A stretch of 64,000 bases of DNA from Elusimicrobiales bacterium (lineage in GTDB: Bacteria; Elusimicrobiota; Elusimicrobia; Elusimicrobiales; UBA9959), in the NCBI GenBank assembly GCA_028713125.1, contig JAQTOU010000004.1:1-64000 (forward strand), in the 5' to 3' direction. A program made the position numbers and the translations under genes. A model generated the notes under the pieces. The model did no database searches. It saw nothing but the letters and a program-made list of their open reading frames with translations, and was not told where the DNA came from. Of the stretch, positions 1 to 8,574 are shown piece after piece (the stretch's first letter is position 1; the number at the start of each line of letters is the position of its first letter).

Positions 1-102
1 TTAATGGAGCGATTATCGCTGTTGGACACTTTAAATTTGAATCAAAACCGATTGAACAGGATACGTGACGGGGACTTACAGCCATTCCTGCCCTTCGCTT
101 AA
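1..102 (+). other. possible 3' end of a truncated upstream gene
   Basis: Two frames are open from the window edge. One ends at a TGA at 66-68, with a short hydrophobic-then-basic tail (begins NGAIIAVGHFKFESK); the other ends at a TAA at 100-102. The stretch is more AT-rich than what follows and is closed by the hairpin at 129-158, so a gene probably ends here. Which frame is coding cannot be decided from so little sequence, and no family is recognised. Confidence 0.3.
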
Positions 103-128
103 AAAAGTTTCTTGGGACAGCCCTGGGT

Positions 129-158
129 AAAAAGGCCTACGGCAGCGTAGGCCTTTTT
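129..158. terminator. intrinsic terminator
   Basis: A 12-bp perfect stem (left arm 129-140, right arm 147-158, six-base loop) starts with five A and ends with five T. It can terminate transcription on either strand. It separates whatever ends near base 68 or 102 from the exported protein gene at 225. Confidence 0.8.
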
Positions 159-224
159 ACTTTCCCCGGCTGGGTACTAAGACGCTTTCGTTCCGGCGGT
201 CCGCGGGCTAGACTATATATAGAA

Positions 225-1289
225 ATGAAGACCTGTAAAAACATGCTGATAGCCGGGGCGCTCGCTCTTAACTGGGCGGCGCCTCTTTTTGCGGGGCCGG
301 CGCTTTACGGTGAGGCCGCGGCGCCCTGGTCAGCCGAGCAGGCGGCGAAACTTCCTCCGGCCATCACCGCCGATTTCCTGAAAGAGGTTAAAAAAGATTT
401 CGGGACCGCCGCCGCGGACGGGCTCGCCGAGAAGAAAAACAGGGTTTCAGCCCTGCTGAATAAATTTAAAGACTGCTCTCTTAACCGGGCAGACCTGGAC
501 AAGACGGAAAAATATTTCACGCCCGGGTTCAAGGCCGAACTGCGCTATTTCGCCGGCAGGGGCTGCGCGGAATTCCGCGAGTCCGCGGTCGGTAAAGCGC
601 CCGCCGCGCGGTCGGCTTCCCTGGGCGCTATCGAGGCGGGAGCCGCCTCCGGCGCCCTTAACACCAGGGAGGGGGCCGCCAGGTTCTTTGACGGCGCGGT
701 TCATGGCGCAGGGGCGGCTCCGGTCACAGGCGGCGGTCCGGTCTACAGCGCGGACAATATGGCCGCCAAGGCCGCAGTTTCTGCCCTGCCTTCAAAGCGG
801 CTCGCCGCTAATGTCCCTGCCCCGCGCGCGGAAGCGCCGGCCCCCGGGAAAATAAAGATCAAAGCCCCGGCCAATATCGGCGAGGACGGCCGCGTGCACC
901 AGGCCGTTAATCACTGGAACGAGATGCGCGAAAATAACTGGGAGATAGCCAAGAACCCCGGAAAAGGTTCAGAGAGGGTCAAGGCCCTGCTGAAAGCCGG
1001 CGCGGCTTCCGCTTTCGAGGGGCTGCTTATCTACAGTAATCTCTCGGCCGTGGAAAAAGGCGGGGCCAGGGTGCGCTGGGACGCGAAACACGGCGCCGCC
1101 GCGGGGACTATCGCCGGGGACTCGGCCAAGCTGGCTTTTAATTCCGCGGTTTTCTTCCTGGCTTTCGCGCCGATACCTTTCCTCAAAGTGGCGAAGGCCG
1201 CCCTCGCGGGCGAGGCCTGGGCCATCGCGATGATGGGCGCGATGAGCGCCGGCAGCGTCAACCGCTACATAGTCCACGTCCCCGATTAA
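225..1289 (+). CDS. exported Ala-rich protein of unknown function
   Basis: The 354-residue product starts with a typical Sec signal peptide (basic MKTCKN, hydrophobic core to about residue 23). The Ala/Gly/Pro-rich middle (about 120-215) looks disordered. A more ordered C-terminal part (about 225-354) contains a hydrophobic segment near 300-335 that could be a membrane anchor or helical hairpin. I recognise no family. Upstream there is no strong Shine-Dalgarno, only an AT-rich stretch (TATATATAG) just before the ATG. The gene stands alone between a terminator and the inverted-repeat region at 1326-1461. Being real is supported by its length, signal peptide and codon use; function is unknown. 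Confidence 0.7.
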   Translation: MKTCKNMLIAGALALNWAAPLFAGPALYGEAAAPWSAEQAAKLPPAITADFLKEVKKDFGTAAADGLAEKKNRVSALLNKFKDCSLNRADLDKTEKYFTPGFKAELRYFAGRGCAEFRESAVGKAPAARSASLGAIEAGAASGALNTREGAARFFDGAVHGAGAAPVTGGGPVYSADNMAAKAAVSALPSKRLAANVPAPRAEAPAPGKIKIKAPANIGEDGRVHQAVNHWNEMRENNWEIAKNPGKGSERVKALLKAGAASAFEGLLIYSNLSAVEKGGARVRWDAKHGAAAGTIAGDSAKLAFNSAVFFLAFAPIPFLKVAKAALAGEAWAIAMMGAMSAGSVNRYIVHVPD

Positions 1290-1325
1290 AAATACTATCT
1301 TTTGCCGAGTATTCAGCTATTGCGT

Positions 1326-1461
1326 GCTGGTTGCCGTATGGGCCGGAACGCAAAATCGGCGTCGCGCACACCGTGCGCGCGCCTGCCGCCCTCAGGCTCG
1401 GCGCTACGCAAGCCTCGCCTTCCGGGGGGCTTTTGCTAACCCGGCCCATACTGCAACCAGC
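1326..1461. repeat. 136-bp inverted-repeat element with internal hairpins
   Basis: Arms of 21 bases at 1326-1346 and 1441-1461 are inverted copies with a single mismatch. Between them lie a perfect 7-bp hairpin (CGCGCAC-ACC-GTGCGCG, 1363-1379) and a second weaker pairing (AGGCT...AGCCT, about 1394-1415). The whole could fold as a multi-branched structure. The arms carry CCCATACGGCAACCAGC on the minus strand, resembling the ATACGGCA linker of the palindrome family near 12.0 kb. It fills the gap between two genes and looks like a small non-autonomous repeat or structured RNA; no transposase is present. Confidence 0.6.
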
Positions 1462-1508
1462 TGTGTTTTCCACTATCGGCCGCGGCTATTTTATAGAATT
1501 AACTACTG

Positions 1509-3272
1509 ATGTACGACCGCGAGAGGGTTTTTAATATACTCGGCTGGGGGGCTTTCGCCTTCGCGGCCTCGGCTTTTTTGATGCCGGTCATAAACCCGGA
1601 TATATACTGGCATCTTGCGGCGGGAAAATACACGGTGGCGCACCTTGGGCCGCCCAGGGCGGACTTCCTTTCCTGGCCGCTGGCCGGCACGGAGTGGGTG
1701 GATTTCGAATGGCTGCCGCAGGTTTTTTATTACCTGCTTCACAAAGCGGGCGGCTTCAGGGCGCTGCTTCTTTTTAAGATCCTGCTGCTGACGCTGACCA
1801 TGCTCGTTTTCCGCGCTACGGTTCTGCTTTACGGCAGGCGCGGGGCGCTGCCTTTGCTGTTGCCGCTCTTCGCCGCGGCTATAATGCCGAACTGCGACCT
1901 GCGGCCGGAGAATTTCACCCTCCTTTTCTTTTCCTTTACGCTTTACTCTATCGAGAAAAGCCGCCTTTCCTCCCTGCCTTCAGGCTGGCGGTTCAGGGCC
2001 GCTGTTTTCGTTTTCTTCGCGCTCTGGACCAATCTGCACGCAGGGTATCTTTATGGCCTGGCGCTGATAGGTCTTTATGCCGCCGGCGAATTCTTCGCCG
2101 AAGAGCTGCCTTTCATCTACGGAAAGGGGCCTTTCGCGCGCCCCGGCAGGAGCCTGGAATATCTTAAGCTATTTTTCCTGGGACTGGCCTCGAGCCTGGC
2201 TAATCCCTACGGCTGGAAGATCTATTCCGTGATCCTTAACCACCAGAAGTACATAGACACCCTGCAGGAGCATATCCAGGAGTGGGCCACCTTCGACCTG
2301 ACCAATGCCTACCAATGGCCTTATGTGCTGACGCTCGTGTTCGTGATGGGCAGCCTCGTGCTTTTCCTGCTGCGCCGCCGGTATTTGGTTTATCCGCATT
2401 TGGCCGCCGTTCTCTTTTTCCTGTGGGCCTCGGCCAGCCACTCGCGCCATATCCCTTTCTTCATAATAACGGGCCTGGCCTGTACGCTGGCTTTGCCCTG
2501 GGAAAAGCCGGCGTCCGCTTTCCGCTGGCGCGCCCTGGCCTGGGGCGGGGGGGCTCTCTGGCTGGCCGCCGCCTGGTGGTTCTACAGCGGGCTGGTCTGG
2601 ACGCAGTATACCGGAAAAGCGCAGCTTGCCAAATACGGCTCCGAGGGCATGGCGACTTTTTTGCGGGCGAACAGAACCGAGCTTTCCGGGCTCAGGCTCT
2701 ACAATTACTGGAGCTGGGGCGGCTGGGTAAGCTGGGAGCTGGGACCCGACTACAAGGCTTTCATAGACGGCCGCTACCTTTTTCATGACCGCATAACCGA
2801 AGTTACCGGGCTCAGCGGCAATGCGCCGAACTGGAAGAAGCTAATCGCGAAGTATAAATTCGGCCTGGCCCTGATAAAACTCGACGAGCCGAACGTTCCG
2901 GTGAAGCAGCGCCTGGCCGGCGGCGGCGAAGCGGTTTACTGGCGGCCAACCTATCTTTTCTACCTGCCGCGTAAAGACTGGGCCGTTGTCTACTGGGACT
3001 ATTCCACCGCGGTCCTGGTGCGGCGCGACGCGGTTCCCGCGGCCTGGCTGGCCGCGCATGAATTCCGCTACCTCCGCCCGGGCGATACGCAGAACCTGCC
3101 GGGCCCGCTCCTCTCCGGGGCTATCCCCCTGCGCGAGCTGCGCCGGGAATTAGATACTTATCTGCGCTGGCACCCGGCCGGCCTCGAGCGATCGGTGAAC
3201 GGGGAACTGATAGGTTTTGTGAAAGGGCTCGAGGCGCTTTGCGCCCGGAAGGGGGCGAAATGCGCGAAATAA
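1509..3272 (+). CDS. polytopic membrane protein, GT-C glycosyltransferase-like
   Basis: The 587-residue product has roughly 10-12 transmembrane helices in residues 10-380, then a soluble C-terminal domain (about 390-587). The first loop carries PDIYWHLAAGKY, an acidic/aromatic/His pattern seen in the first extracytoplasmic loop of GT-C and PMT-like membrane glycosyltransferases and related uncharacterised proteins. The soluble part contains YNYWSWGG and IDGRYLF motifs common in that uncharacterised group. The role is probably lipid-linked sugar transfer at the outer face of the inner membrane, but no catalytic residue is proven. The gene overlaps the MFS gene behind it by 13 bp, so the two are co-transcribed and translationally coupled. 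Confidence 0.6.
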   Translation: MYDRERVFNILGWGAFAFAASAFLMPVINPDIYWHLAAGKYTVAHLGPPRADFLSWPLAGTEWVDFEWLPQVFYYLLHKAGGFRALLLFKILLLTLTMLVFRATVLLYGRRGALPLLLPLFAAAIMPNCDLRPENFTLLFFSFTLYSIEKSRLSSLPSGWRFRAAVFVFFALWTNLHAGYLYGLALIGLYAAGEFFAEELPFIYGKGPFARPGRSLEYLKLFFLGLASSLANPYGWKIYSVILNHQKYIDTLQEHIQEWATFDLTNAYQWPYVLTLVFVMGSLVLFLLRRRYLVYPHLAAVLFFLWASASHSRHIPFFIITGLACTLALPWEKPASAFRWRALAWGGGALWLAAAWWFYSGLVWTQYTGKAQLAKYGSEGMATFLRANRTELSGLRLYNYWSWGGWVSWELGPDYKAFIDGRYLFHDRITEVTGLSGNAPNWKKLIAKYKFGLALIKLDEPNVPVKQRLAGGGEAVYWRPTYLFYLPRKDWAVVYWDYSTAVLVRRDAVPAAWLAAHEFRYLRPGDTQNLPGPLLSGAIPLRELRRELDTYLRWHPAGLERSVNGELIGFVKGLEALCARKGAKCAK

Positions 3273-4489
3273 TAGCCGAGGTAAGATCCCATCCGCTGGC
3301 GCTTTTCGCCGATTTCCGCAGGCTGTTCGCCGGGCGGGTGATCTCCGCGGTCGGGGATAAGTTCTTTTCGATAGCCATAGCCTGGTGGGTGATCTCGAAG
3401 GCCGGGGAGAATTCAAAGTTCCACCTCGGGCTGATAATGGCCGTGAACGTGCTGCCGATAGTGGTCTTCGGGCCGCTGCTGGGCACGCTCTCGGACAGGT
3501 CGGACAAGCGCAAAGTGATGCTGGCCGCGGACGCGGCCCGGGCTTTCCTTACGCTCTCCCTGGCCGCGCTGCTCTGGACCGGCAGCCTCAATCTTTACTG
3601 GCTTTACTCCATCTGCTTCCTTATTTCCGGCTTCGGCCCCCTGTTCGAGTCGGCGGTGGCGGCCTCGATCCTGAAGCTTACTTCCGAAGAAAAAATGCCG
3701 CAGGCCGTGGCGGCGGATTCTTCCGTGATGCAGTTCTCCAACGTGATAGGGTCGGCGCTGGGCAGCGTGGTGATGGCCGCCGCGGGCGTCGCCGGGGCTT
3801 TCCTGTTCAACGCTTTAAGCTTCGCCGCCTCCTTCGCGGCGGTCTGGGGCATAAAGGAGACTTTGAAGCCCGAAGCCAGGACGGAGAGCTCCTTTATCGC
3901 GGAGTTCCGCGAAGGCCTCTCCTATATCTACGACAATAAGCCCCTGCTCTGGCTTATCCTCTCTTTCGCGGCCTTCAACTTCTTCGTCGGGCCGATCCTG
4001 ATTCTTATCCCGATGATCGTCAAGTTCACGCTTAACGAATCCGTGACCTGGCTGGCCGTGTTCGAGACTTTCTTCGCGCTGGGCTCCTCCGTCCTGGCGA
4101 TAGGGCTCAGCTTTAAAAAGTCCTACGGGAACATTTATTGGTGGTTCTTCGGCTCGCTCCTGGCGGTGGGGCTCTCTTTCGGCGGGCTCTATTTTACGGG
4201 GGATAAATACGCCATCTGCGCTTTGCTTTTCGGCGCCGGGGCGGCGCTTGGCGCGGGCAATGCCGTGATTCTGACCCTTTTCCAGACCACCGTGCCAGAC
4301 GCGATGAAGGGCCGCTTCTTCTCGGTGCTGACCACGCTGGCCTATGCCGTGCTGCCGGCCACTTTCATGCTGAACGGGATGCTGGCCGAGAGCCTGTCGG
4401 TGAATTTCTGCATAGGCTTCAACGCCGCCGCCGTGCTGGCCCTTTCCTTTTTCGCGCTGTTCATTCCCAGGGTGGATTGGAGATCGTAA
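3260..4489 (+). CDS. MFS permease
   Basis: About 409 residues with 12 predicted transmembrane helices, an MFS pattern. The loop between helices 2 and 3 reads GTLSDRSDKRKV, the classic G-x-x-x-D-R-x-x-R/K MFS signature. It resembles the MFS_3/enterobactin-exporter-like group (N-terminal FRRLFAGRVISAVGDKF). I chose the ATG at 3260 because GGAAGGGGG lies just upstream; an in-frame TTG at 3239 would add seven residues. The start lies inside the end of the preceding membrane protein gene. Substrate is not predictable; the context suggests envelope-related export. Confidence 0.8.
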   Translation: MREIIAEVRSHPLALFADFRRLFAGRVISAVGDKFFSIAIAWWVISKAGENSKFHLGLIMAVNVLPIVVFGPLLGTLSDRSDKRKVMLAADAARAFLTLSLAALLWTGSLNLYWLYSICFLISGFGPLFESAVAASILKLTSEEKMPQAVAADSSVMQFSNVIGSALGSVVMAAAGVAGAFLFNALSFAASFAAVWGIKETLKPEARTESSFIAEFREGLSYIYDNKPLLWLILSFAAFNFFVGPILILIPMIVKFTLNESVTWLAVFETFFALGSSVLAIGLSFKKSYGNIYWWFFGSLLAVGLSFGGLYFTGDKYAICALLFGAGAALGAGNAVILTLFQTTVPDAMKGRFFSVLTTLAYAVLPATFMLNGMLAESLSVNFCIGFNAAAVLALSFFALFIPRVDWRS

Positions 4490-4537
4490 AAAAATACAGG
4501 AGCGGAATTTCGCGGATATTACAGGGCAGGAGGGATC

Positions 4538-4819
4538 ATGTGTAATTATAGAATGATATCGGCAGTATGCCTGGCACTCGGTCTGTGCGCCTGCGGGAAA
4601 AAGCCGGCAGAGCAGGCCGGCGCCGCGCCGGCGGGGCAGGCGGACGCCGCTACTCAGGTCGGGGTGTCCACGGGCAGCACGCTGGGCAATACGCTCAACG
4701 CCCCCGCCAACTATATGCGCGGGATGCAGAACAAGGTGGGAGCGGCGGAAAAAGCGGCGGCCGTTTATGAAAAAGCGGCCGAAACTCATGATGGGAACAA
4801 GACGGGAGACGGCGACTGA
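4538..4819 (+). CDS. small lipoprotein
   Basis: A 93-residue protein with a lipobox (LALGLCAC) near residues 14-20, hence a probable lipidated Cys. The mature part is Ala/Gly-rich with a Lys/Glu/Ala-rich helix at the end (about 65-90). A strong Shine-Dalgarno (AGGAGG, eight bases before the ATG) supports the start. No family is recognised. It is followed by a long stable hairpin and faces the CsgG-like lipoprotein gene on the other strand. Confidence 0.7.
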   Translation: MCNYRMISAVCLALGLCACGKKPAEQAGAAPAGQADAATQVGVSTGSTLGNTLNAPANYMRGMQNKVGAAEKAAAVYEKAAETHDGNKTGDGD

Positions 4820-4831
4820 AGAATGAGCGTT

Positions 4832-4879
4832 CTCCAATAGAAACAGCCGCAGGAAAACCTGCGGCGGTTTCTATTGGAG
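4832..4879. terminator. long-stem hairpin between convergent genes
   Basis: A 22-bp stem with one mismatch and an AAAA tetraloop (arms 4832-4853 and 4858-4879) lies between the convergent lipoprotein genes. It lacks a proper T tract on either side, so it may act as a bidirectional terminator aided by other factors, or protect the 3' ends of both mRNAs. Confidence 0.6.
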
Positions 4880-4987
4880 GGATAAACAAGCCTGGGTTTT
4901 AATACCCGGGTTCCCGCGATAATGTCATGCCGGGTGCGCCCGTCTTTTTCCCGGAGCGCCTTCCGGCCGCCGGCTTTAAGGCGCCGG

Positions 4988-5593
4988 TTACTTGCCTATA
5001 TTCTTTACCAGGTCCTTCGCGAGGTCTTCGGTAAGGTCCATGATGGCCAGCTGGATTATGGCCTCCGGCTTGGCCAGCTCCCCTATTTTCCCGCCGAAAG
5101 CGTGCTTCTCGGAGCTCTTGGCCTTCCCGACCACCCTGCCGGCGCCGAGCAGCTCGCCGGTCTCCAGGTTCACCAGCCTCGCCTCGGCGGCGACTTCGAC
5201 TTTGCGGTCGGTCTTTTCAGCTATCTTCACGCTCCGCCACTCGTCGTTCACCGAGAGGGCCGTTATCGAGCCGAGCACCGCGTAGCGCGCGCCTATCAGC
5301 TTGCCCACCTGGGCGGCGGTGGCGGAGTCCACCACGCCGGCGGAAGCGAGCTGCAGCTCTTTCATCGCCGCGTCGACGCGGGCGCGCTCCACCAGCCGTA
5401 TTTTGGAGGTCTGCATAAGGGAAGCCGTGAGCGCGTCCTGCAGCCCGGTCACGCTGGAGGCGTATTGCGGGTCGGAGGCCGAATAAGCGAAAGGCATCAC
5501 GCAGGCCAGCGGGCGCTGCTCGAAAGGCACGCCCGAGCTCGCGCAGGCGCCGGCCAGCAGCAGCACAGGAATGACAAGTTTAAAATTCTTCAT
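4988..5593 (-). CDS. CsgG/FlgO-like lipoprotein
   Basis: A 201-residue lipoprotein (signal peptide with lipobox LLLAGAC near residues 11-17). Residues 30-150 match the CsgG/curli-assembly-like pattern: helix ending TSKIRLVERARVDAAMKEL, then AQVGKLIGARYAVLGSIT, and paired beta strands rich in alternating residues (VNDEWRSVKIAEK, KVEVAAEARLVN). CsgG-like domains sit in the outer membrane or periplasm and range from curlin export pores to stress lipoproteins. No curli subunit gene is nearby, so an export-pore role is not supported. AGGGGG before the ATG is a good ribosome site. Confidence 0.7.
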   Translation of the reverse strand: MKNFKLVIPVLLLAGACASSGVPFEQRPLACVMPFAYSASDPQYASSVTGLQDALTASLMQTSKIRLVERARVDAAMKELQLASAGVVDSATAAQVGKLIGARYAVLGSITALSVNDEWRSVKIAEKTDRKVEVAAEARLVNLETGELLGAGRVVGKAKSSEKHAFGGKIGELAKPEAIIQLAIMDLTEDLAKDLVKNIGK

Positions 5594-5649
5594 AATAGCC
5601 CCCTGTAAACGGAATATGCGTTTATTTTACAAAAACTTGCGGTCCGGCC

Positions 5650-6405
5650 TCATGCGGGATTCGGGATGTCTATGAATTCCGTCTTGACCCCGAATTTCTT
5701 TTCCAGAACTTCGGCCAGCGCTATGACGCCGGGCTTCTCGGTATTGTAGTGCCCGGCGGAGACGAAGTTCGCGCGGCTTTCGCGCGCGAATTCCTGCACG
5801 AATTCTCCGGTCTCGCCGGTGATGTAGAGGTCGAGGCCGGCGGCCACGGCCTGCTCGAACATCCGGGCCGCGCCGCCGCTTACCACGCCCGCGGTCCTTA
5901 TTTTTTCGGTCCCGAACCTGAAGCAGAGCGGCTCCGCGTCCAGCTTTATGGCCAGCGCGGCGGCTATGTCGGACATCAAAAGGGGCTTGGGGAAGGTCCC
6001 GCTGAAGCCTATGGTCTCCCCGTCGTAACCGCCGAAAGGCTTAAGGTTCCCGGCGCCGAGCATTTTAAGCAGGCGCGCGTTATTGCCTACTACAGGATGC
6101 TTGTCCAGGGGCAGATGCCAGGCGCAGAGAGAGAGGCCGGTCTTGAAAAGCGTTTCCAGCTTGCGCTTGAAAGGCCCGGTGAAAGGCTGGGAGGCGCCCC
6201 AGAGCAGGCCGTGGTGGACTATAAGCATGTCCGCGCCGCAGGCCGCCGCGCGCTTTATGCATTCGAGCGAGGCGGAAACCCCGAAAGCGATCTTTTTCAC
6301 TTCCTGCCTTCCTTCGGCCTGGAGGCCGTTCTGGGAGGCGTCCTTTATCTTCTTCGAATCCAGGTAGGAATCCGTGAAAGAAACTATTTTATCCCTGTCG
6401 GCCAT
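5650..6405 (-). CDS. NIF3-like dinuclear metal-centre protein
   Basis: The 251-residue product is a full-length NIF3/YbgI family member (GTP cyclohydrolase I type 2 homologue). Metal-ligand signatures are visible: VHHGLLWG (about residue 83), HLPLDKHP (about 117) and the C-terminal SAGHYNTE motif (about 216), which together coordinate two metals in the toroidal hexamer of the family. The biochemical role of the family is still poorly settled. It is the last gene of a minus-strand operon, 15 bases behind the glucodextranase-C-like gene. Confidence 0.88.
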   Translation of the reverse strand: MADRDKIVSFTDSYLDSKKIKDASQNGLQAEGRQEVKKIAFGVSASLECIKRAAACGADMLIVHHGLLWGASQPFTGPFKRKLETLFKTGLSLCAWHLPLDKHPVVGNNARLLKMLGAGNLKPFGGYDGETIGFSGTFPKPLLMSDIAAALAIKLDAEPLCFRFGTEKIRTAGVVSGGAARMFEQAVAAGLDLYITGETGEFVQEFARESRANFVSAGHYNTEKPGVIALAEVLEKKFGVKTEFIDIPNPA

Positions 6406-6420
6406 ATCCCCTCCGTAGTT

Positions 6421-8106
6421 CTATATTTTCCCCGGGCGAACCGCGTAGATATAGCCGTTGGCTATTTCCTCGGCTATATAATCGGTGATAGTAAAGCCGC
6501 CGCCTTCCTTCGGGGCGAGCAGCAGGGCGGCGTAGCCCCAGAGCCCGGGATTCCCTTTGAGCCGCGCGGAAGGCACGCGCACGGAGATCAGCCCGCCCTC
6601 GGTTTTCACCTGCAGGGCCCCGGCGGAAACCGGGCCCCTGGGCGTAGTTATATAAAGGACCGCGCCGGCCGGGTTTACCTCCAGGGCGTATTCCCAGGCG
6701 TTTTCAGGGAAGAATCTAAAAGGGCGGCCTTCGAGCGGGCGGGACATTCCCGCCCTCGGGCGGTGGTTCACGTCGATATAAAGGTCCAGCCTTATATGGC
6801 TGAACCCGGAAGATTTTTTCAGCGAGTTGTTCAGCTCGAGCGGGGCGAACCGCACGAGGATCCCTTCCGTGTCGGACTGCACGCTGAAGCTTTCCAGTTT
6901 CCAGATCTTGTTGGGATCGGCTGTCTCCGGGAGCCCCGCGGTTTTCGCGGGGGGCTCGGGAGGTCTTGAAATGTTCTTTATATTGAAGCCTCCCGGCAGC
7001 GCGGTAACCTGGATCCTCTCGGCCTGCGCCGGGCCGGAGGCGGCGTCCGTAAGGCTGGAAAAGACCCAGGGCGGGGGGGCTTTCTGCATAAGGCGGTAGG
7101 CATTGCCCAGGGCGTTCCTTATCTCTATCTCTGTCTCGCTCGCGGTCTCCGGATCCGCCGAGGCGAGGACGCGCAGCTTCCCGCCTTCTTCGGCGGAGAA
7201 GTACTCGTCGAAGGCCGCGGACGCTTTGAGATAATTCCCCTGGGCCGCGTTGAGGTGGAGCATGAGGTCGGCCCTCGTCTGCGTCAGGGCGGCGAGCGCG
7301 CCGGCCTGGAGGGGGGCTGAAGCCCAGGGTGTGTAATCTCCGGCCCAGGGCGAGGCGGCGGCTTCTATTTCTGCCGGGGCGGCCGCGGTCGAGGGAACGA
7401 ACTTAAGCGCTTCGGAGACGGTAAGTTTCTTCTGCGGCGAAAAGGCTTTAAGCTCGGCCAGAAGGAGCGCGCGGATAGCGGCGGGGTCGGCCGCGGCGGT
7501 TTCGTCGAAAACAGTGAAAGACGGGCCCGTGGACGACGGGCGGGCCGCCGAAAATGCCGCGAAAGGCACGGCGTAAACCCCGCCAGCTTCCATTACGGCG
7601 GCGGAGGTGGACGCGAGGGGCCCTGCGGCGATCCATTTTACCCCGATAGCCCTGGCCAGTGGAAAATAGTCCGCCGTGAGGCCGCCGGGAGGGCTGACCA
7701 GCCCGGAGAGATTTTTCTTAAAAACCTTGAACGCCGCGTCCCTGGCCAGGCTGAGGCGGAGGGCCAGGAAATACTGGTCGGTCCGGAGCGCGGCCGTAGA
7801 CGGTTTGCCTGACCATTTTACCTGCGCGGAGGAGGGGTAATAAAGCAGGGGCAGCGGAGGGTCCCCCGCCGGGCGCAGGGCGAGCTCGAGCTGGCCGGAG
7901 CTCTCAAGTTTCTTGACGCGCTCCTCGAGATTTTTAGAGAGCGGGGTGAGGGCGGCCGTCAGGCGCAGGTTTGCGTCCTGCTCCAGCGCGGAGATAACTT
8001 CTTCGGCGCCGGCGGCGTCGGCCGGAACCCAGAGCGCGGCCTGCTGCGCCGCGAGCGCGGCGGGGAAAAGAAAAGAGAGGAGGGCCAATGCCAGTATTTT
8101 ATGCAT
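6421..8106 (-). CDS. exported GH57-like / glucodextranase C-terminal-domain protein
   Basis: The 561-residue protein has a signal peptide (to about residue 20). Residues 25-240 are arranged like the polysaccharide-deacetylase/GH57 superfamily (repeated LGLV- and P-rich loops such as GLVSPPGGL and AIGVKWIAAG), but I do not see a convincing catalytic Asp/Glu. Residues 410-561 strongly resemble the glucodextranase/SLH-like C-terminal module, with DLYIDVNHRPRAGM and GRPFRF...WEYALEV. It probably acts on or binds alpha-glucan in the periplasm. It lies seven bases behind a CBM48 protein gene, supporting a glycogen or starch connection. Confidence 0.65.
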   Translation of the reverse strand: MHKILALALLSFLFPAALAAQQAALWVPADAAGAEEVISALEQDANLRLTAALTPLSKNLEERVKKLESSGQLELALRPAGDPPLPLLYYPSSAQVKWSGKPSTAALRTDQYFLALRLSLARDAAFKVFKKNLSGLVSPPGGLTADYFPLARAIGVKWIAAGPLASTSAAVMEAGGVYAVPFAAFSAARPSSTGPSFTVFDETAAADPAAIRALLLAELKAFSPQKKLTVSEALKFVPSTAAAPAEIEAAASPWAGDYTPWASAPLQAGALAALTQTRADLMLHLNAAQGNYLKASAAFDEYFSAEEGGKLRVLASADPETASETEIEIRNALGNAYRLMQKAPPPWVFSSLTDAASGPAQAERIQVTALPGGFNIKNISRPPEPPAKTAGLPETADPNKIWKLESFSVQSDTEGILVRFAPLELNNSLKKSSGFSHIRLDLYIDVNHRPRAGMSRPLEGRPFRFFPENAWEYALEVNPAGAVLYITTPRGPVSAGALQVKTEGGLISVRVPSARLKGNPGLWGYAALLLAPKEGGGFTITDYIAEEIANGYIYAVRPGKI

Positions 8107-8112
8107 GCGCGC

Positions 8113-8574
8113 TTACTTTACGGTCAGGACCGAGACCTTGCGGCCGGCTTCCAGGTCGGTGTCGGGGTTGAGCGGGTCCAGGACGTCCTGCCCGTCGATG
8201 CGGCAAAGGTATTTGTATTTGCCAGGGGGCAGCGGAACCAGGGCCTCCCAGGTCTTGCCGTCCTTTTGGACCAGGGACAGGGCTTCCGGGTTCCACTTGT
8301 TGAAATCCCCGGCTATCTTGACTTCTTTCGCGCCGGAGATCTTTATCGAGAATTTAGCGAACCGGAGTTCCGGCTGCGGCGGCTCTACCGGCCTTTCGGC
8401 GCGGGACCTGACGGGCGGGATGACGCCGGTGCGGGAGGGTTTAATATTGGCCACGCTCCAGTGGCCGACGAAGCTGAAGTATTTTTTTATAGCGTTGTTG
8501 AAAAGCACGCTGGGCACGCTGACCAGCACAAAAGCGGCCGCGGCTAGCAGGAGCAACAAGGCTTTTCTTTCCAT
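8113..8574 (-). CDS. membrane-anchored CBM48 (AMPK-type glycogen-binding) protein
   Basis: A 153-residue protein with an N-terminal hydrophobic segment (residues 4-25) and one carbohydrate-binding module of the CBM48/AMPK type at about 70-153. The diagnostic features are VKIAGDFNKWNP, followed by W-E-ALVPLPPGKYKYLCRIDG and a closing DPLNPDT. Such modules bind alpha-1,4-glucans. The start codon overlaps the stop of the upstream radical SAM gene (TAATG), so the two are translationally coupled; the next gene, also glucan-linked, starts seven bases on. Confidence 0.85.
   Translation of the reverse strand: MERKALLLLLAAAAFVLVSVPSVLFNNAIKKYFSFVGHWSVANIKPSRTGVIPPVRSRAERPVEPPQPELRFAKFSIKISGAKEVKIAGDFNKWNPEALSLVQKDGKTWEALVPLPPGKYKYLCRIDGQDVLDPLNPDTDLEAGRKVSVLTVK

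Noticed and set aside
1326-1461. Inverted repeat considered as an integron attC site
   Set aside because: Arms lack the GTTRRRY/RYYYAAC ends in correct orientation and there is no integrase or cassette array.
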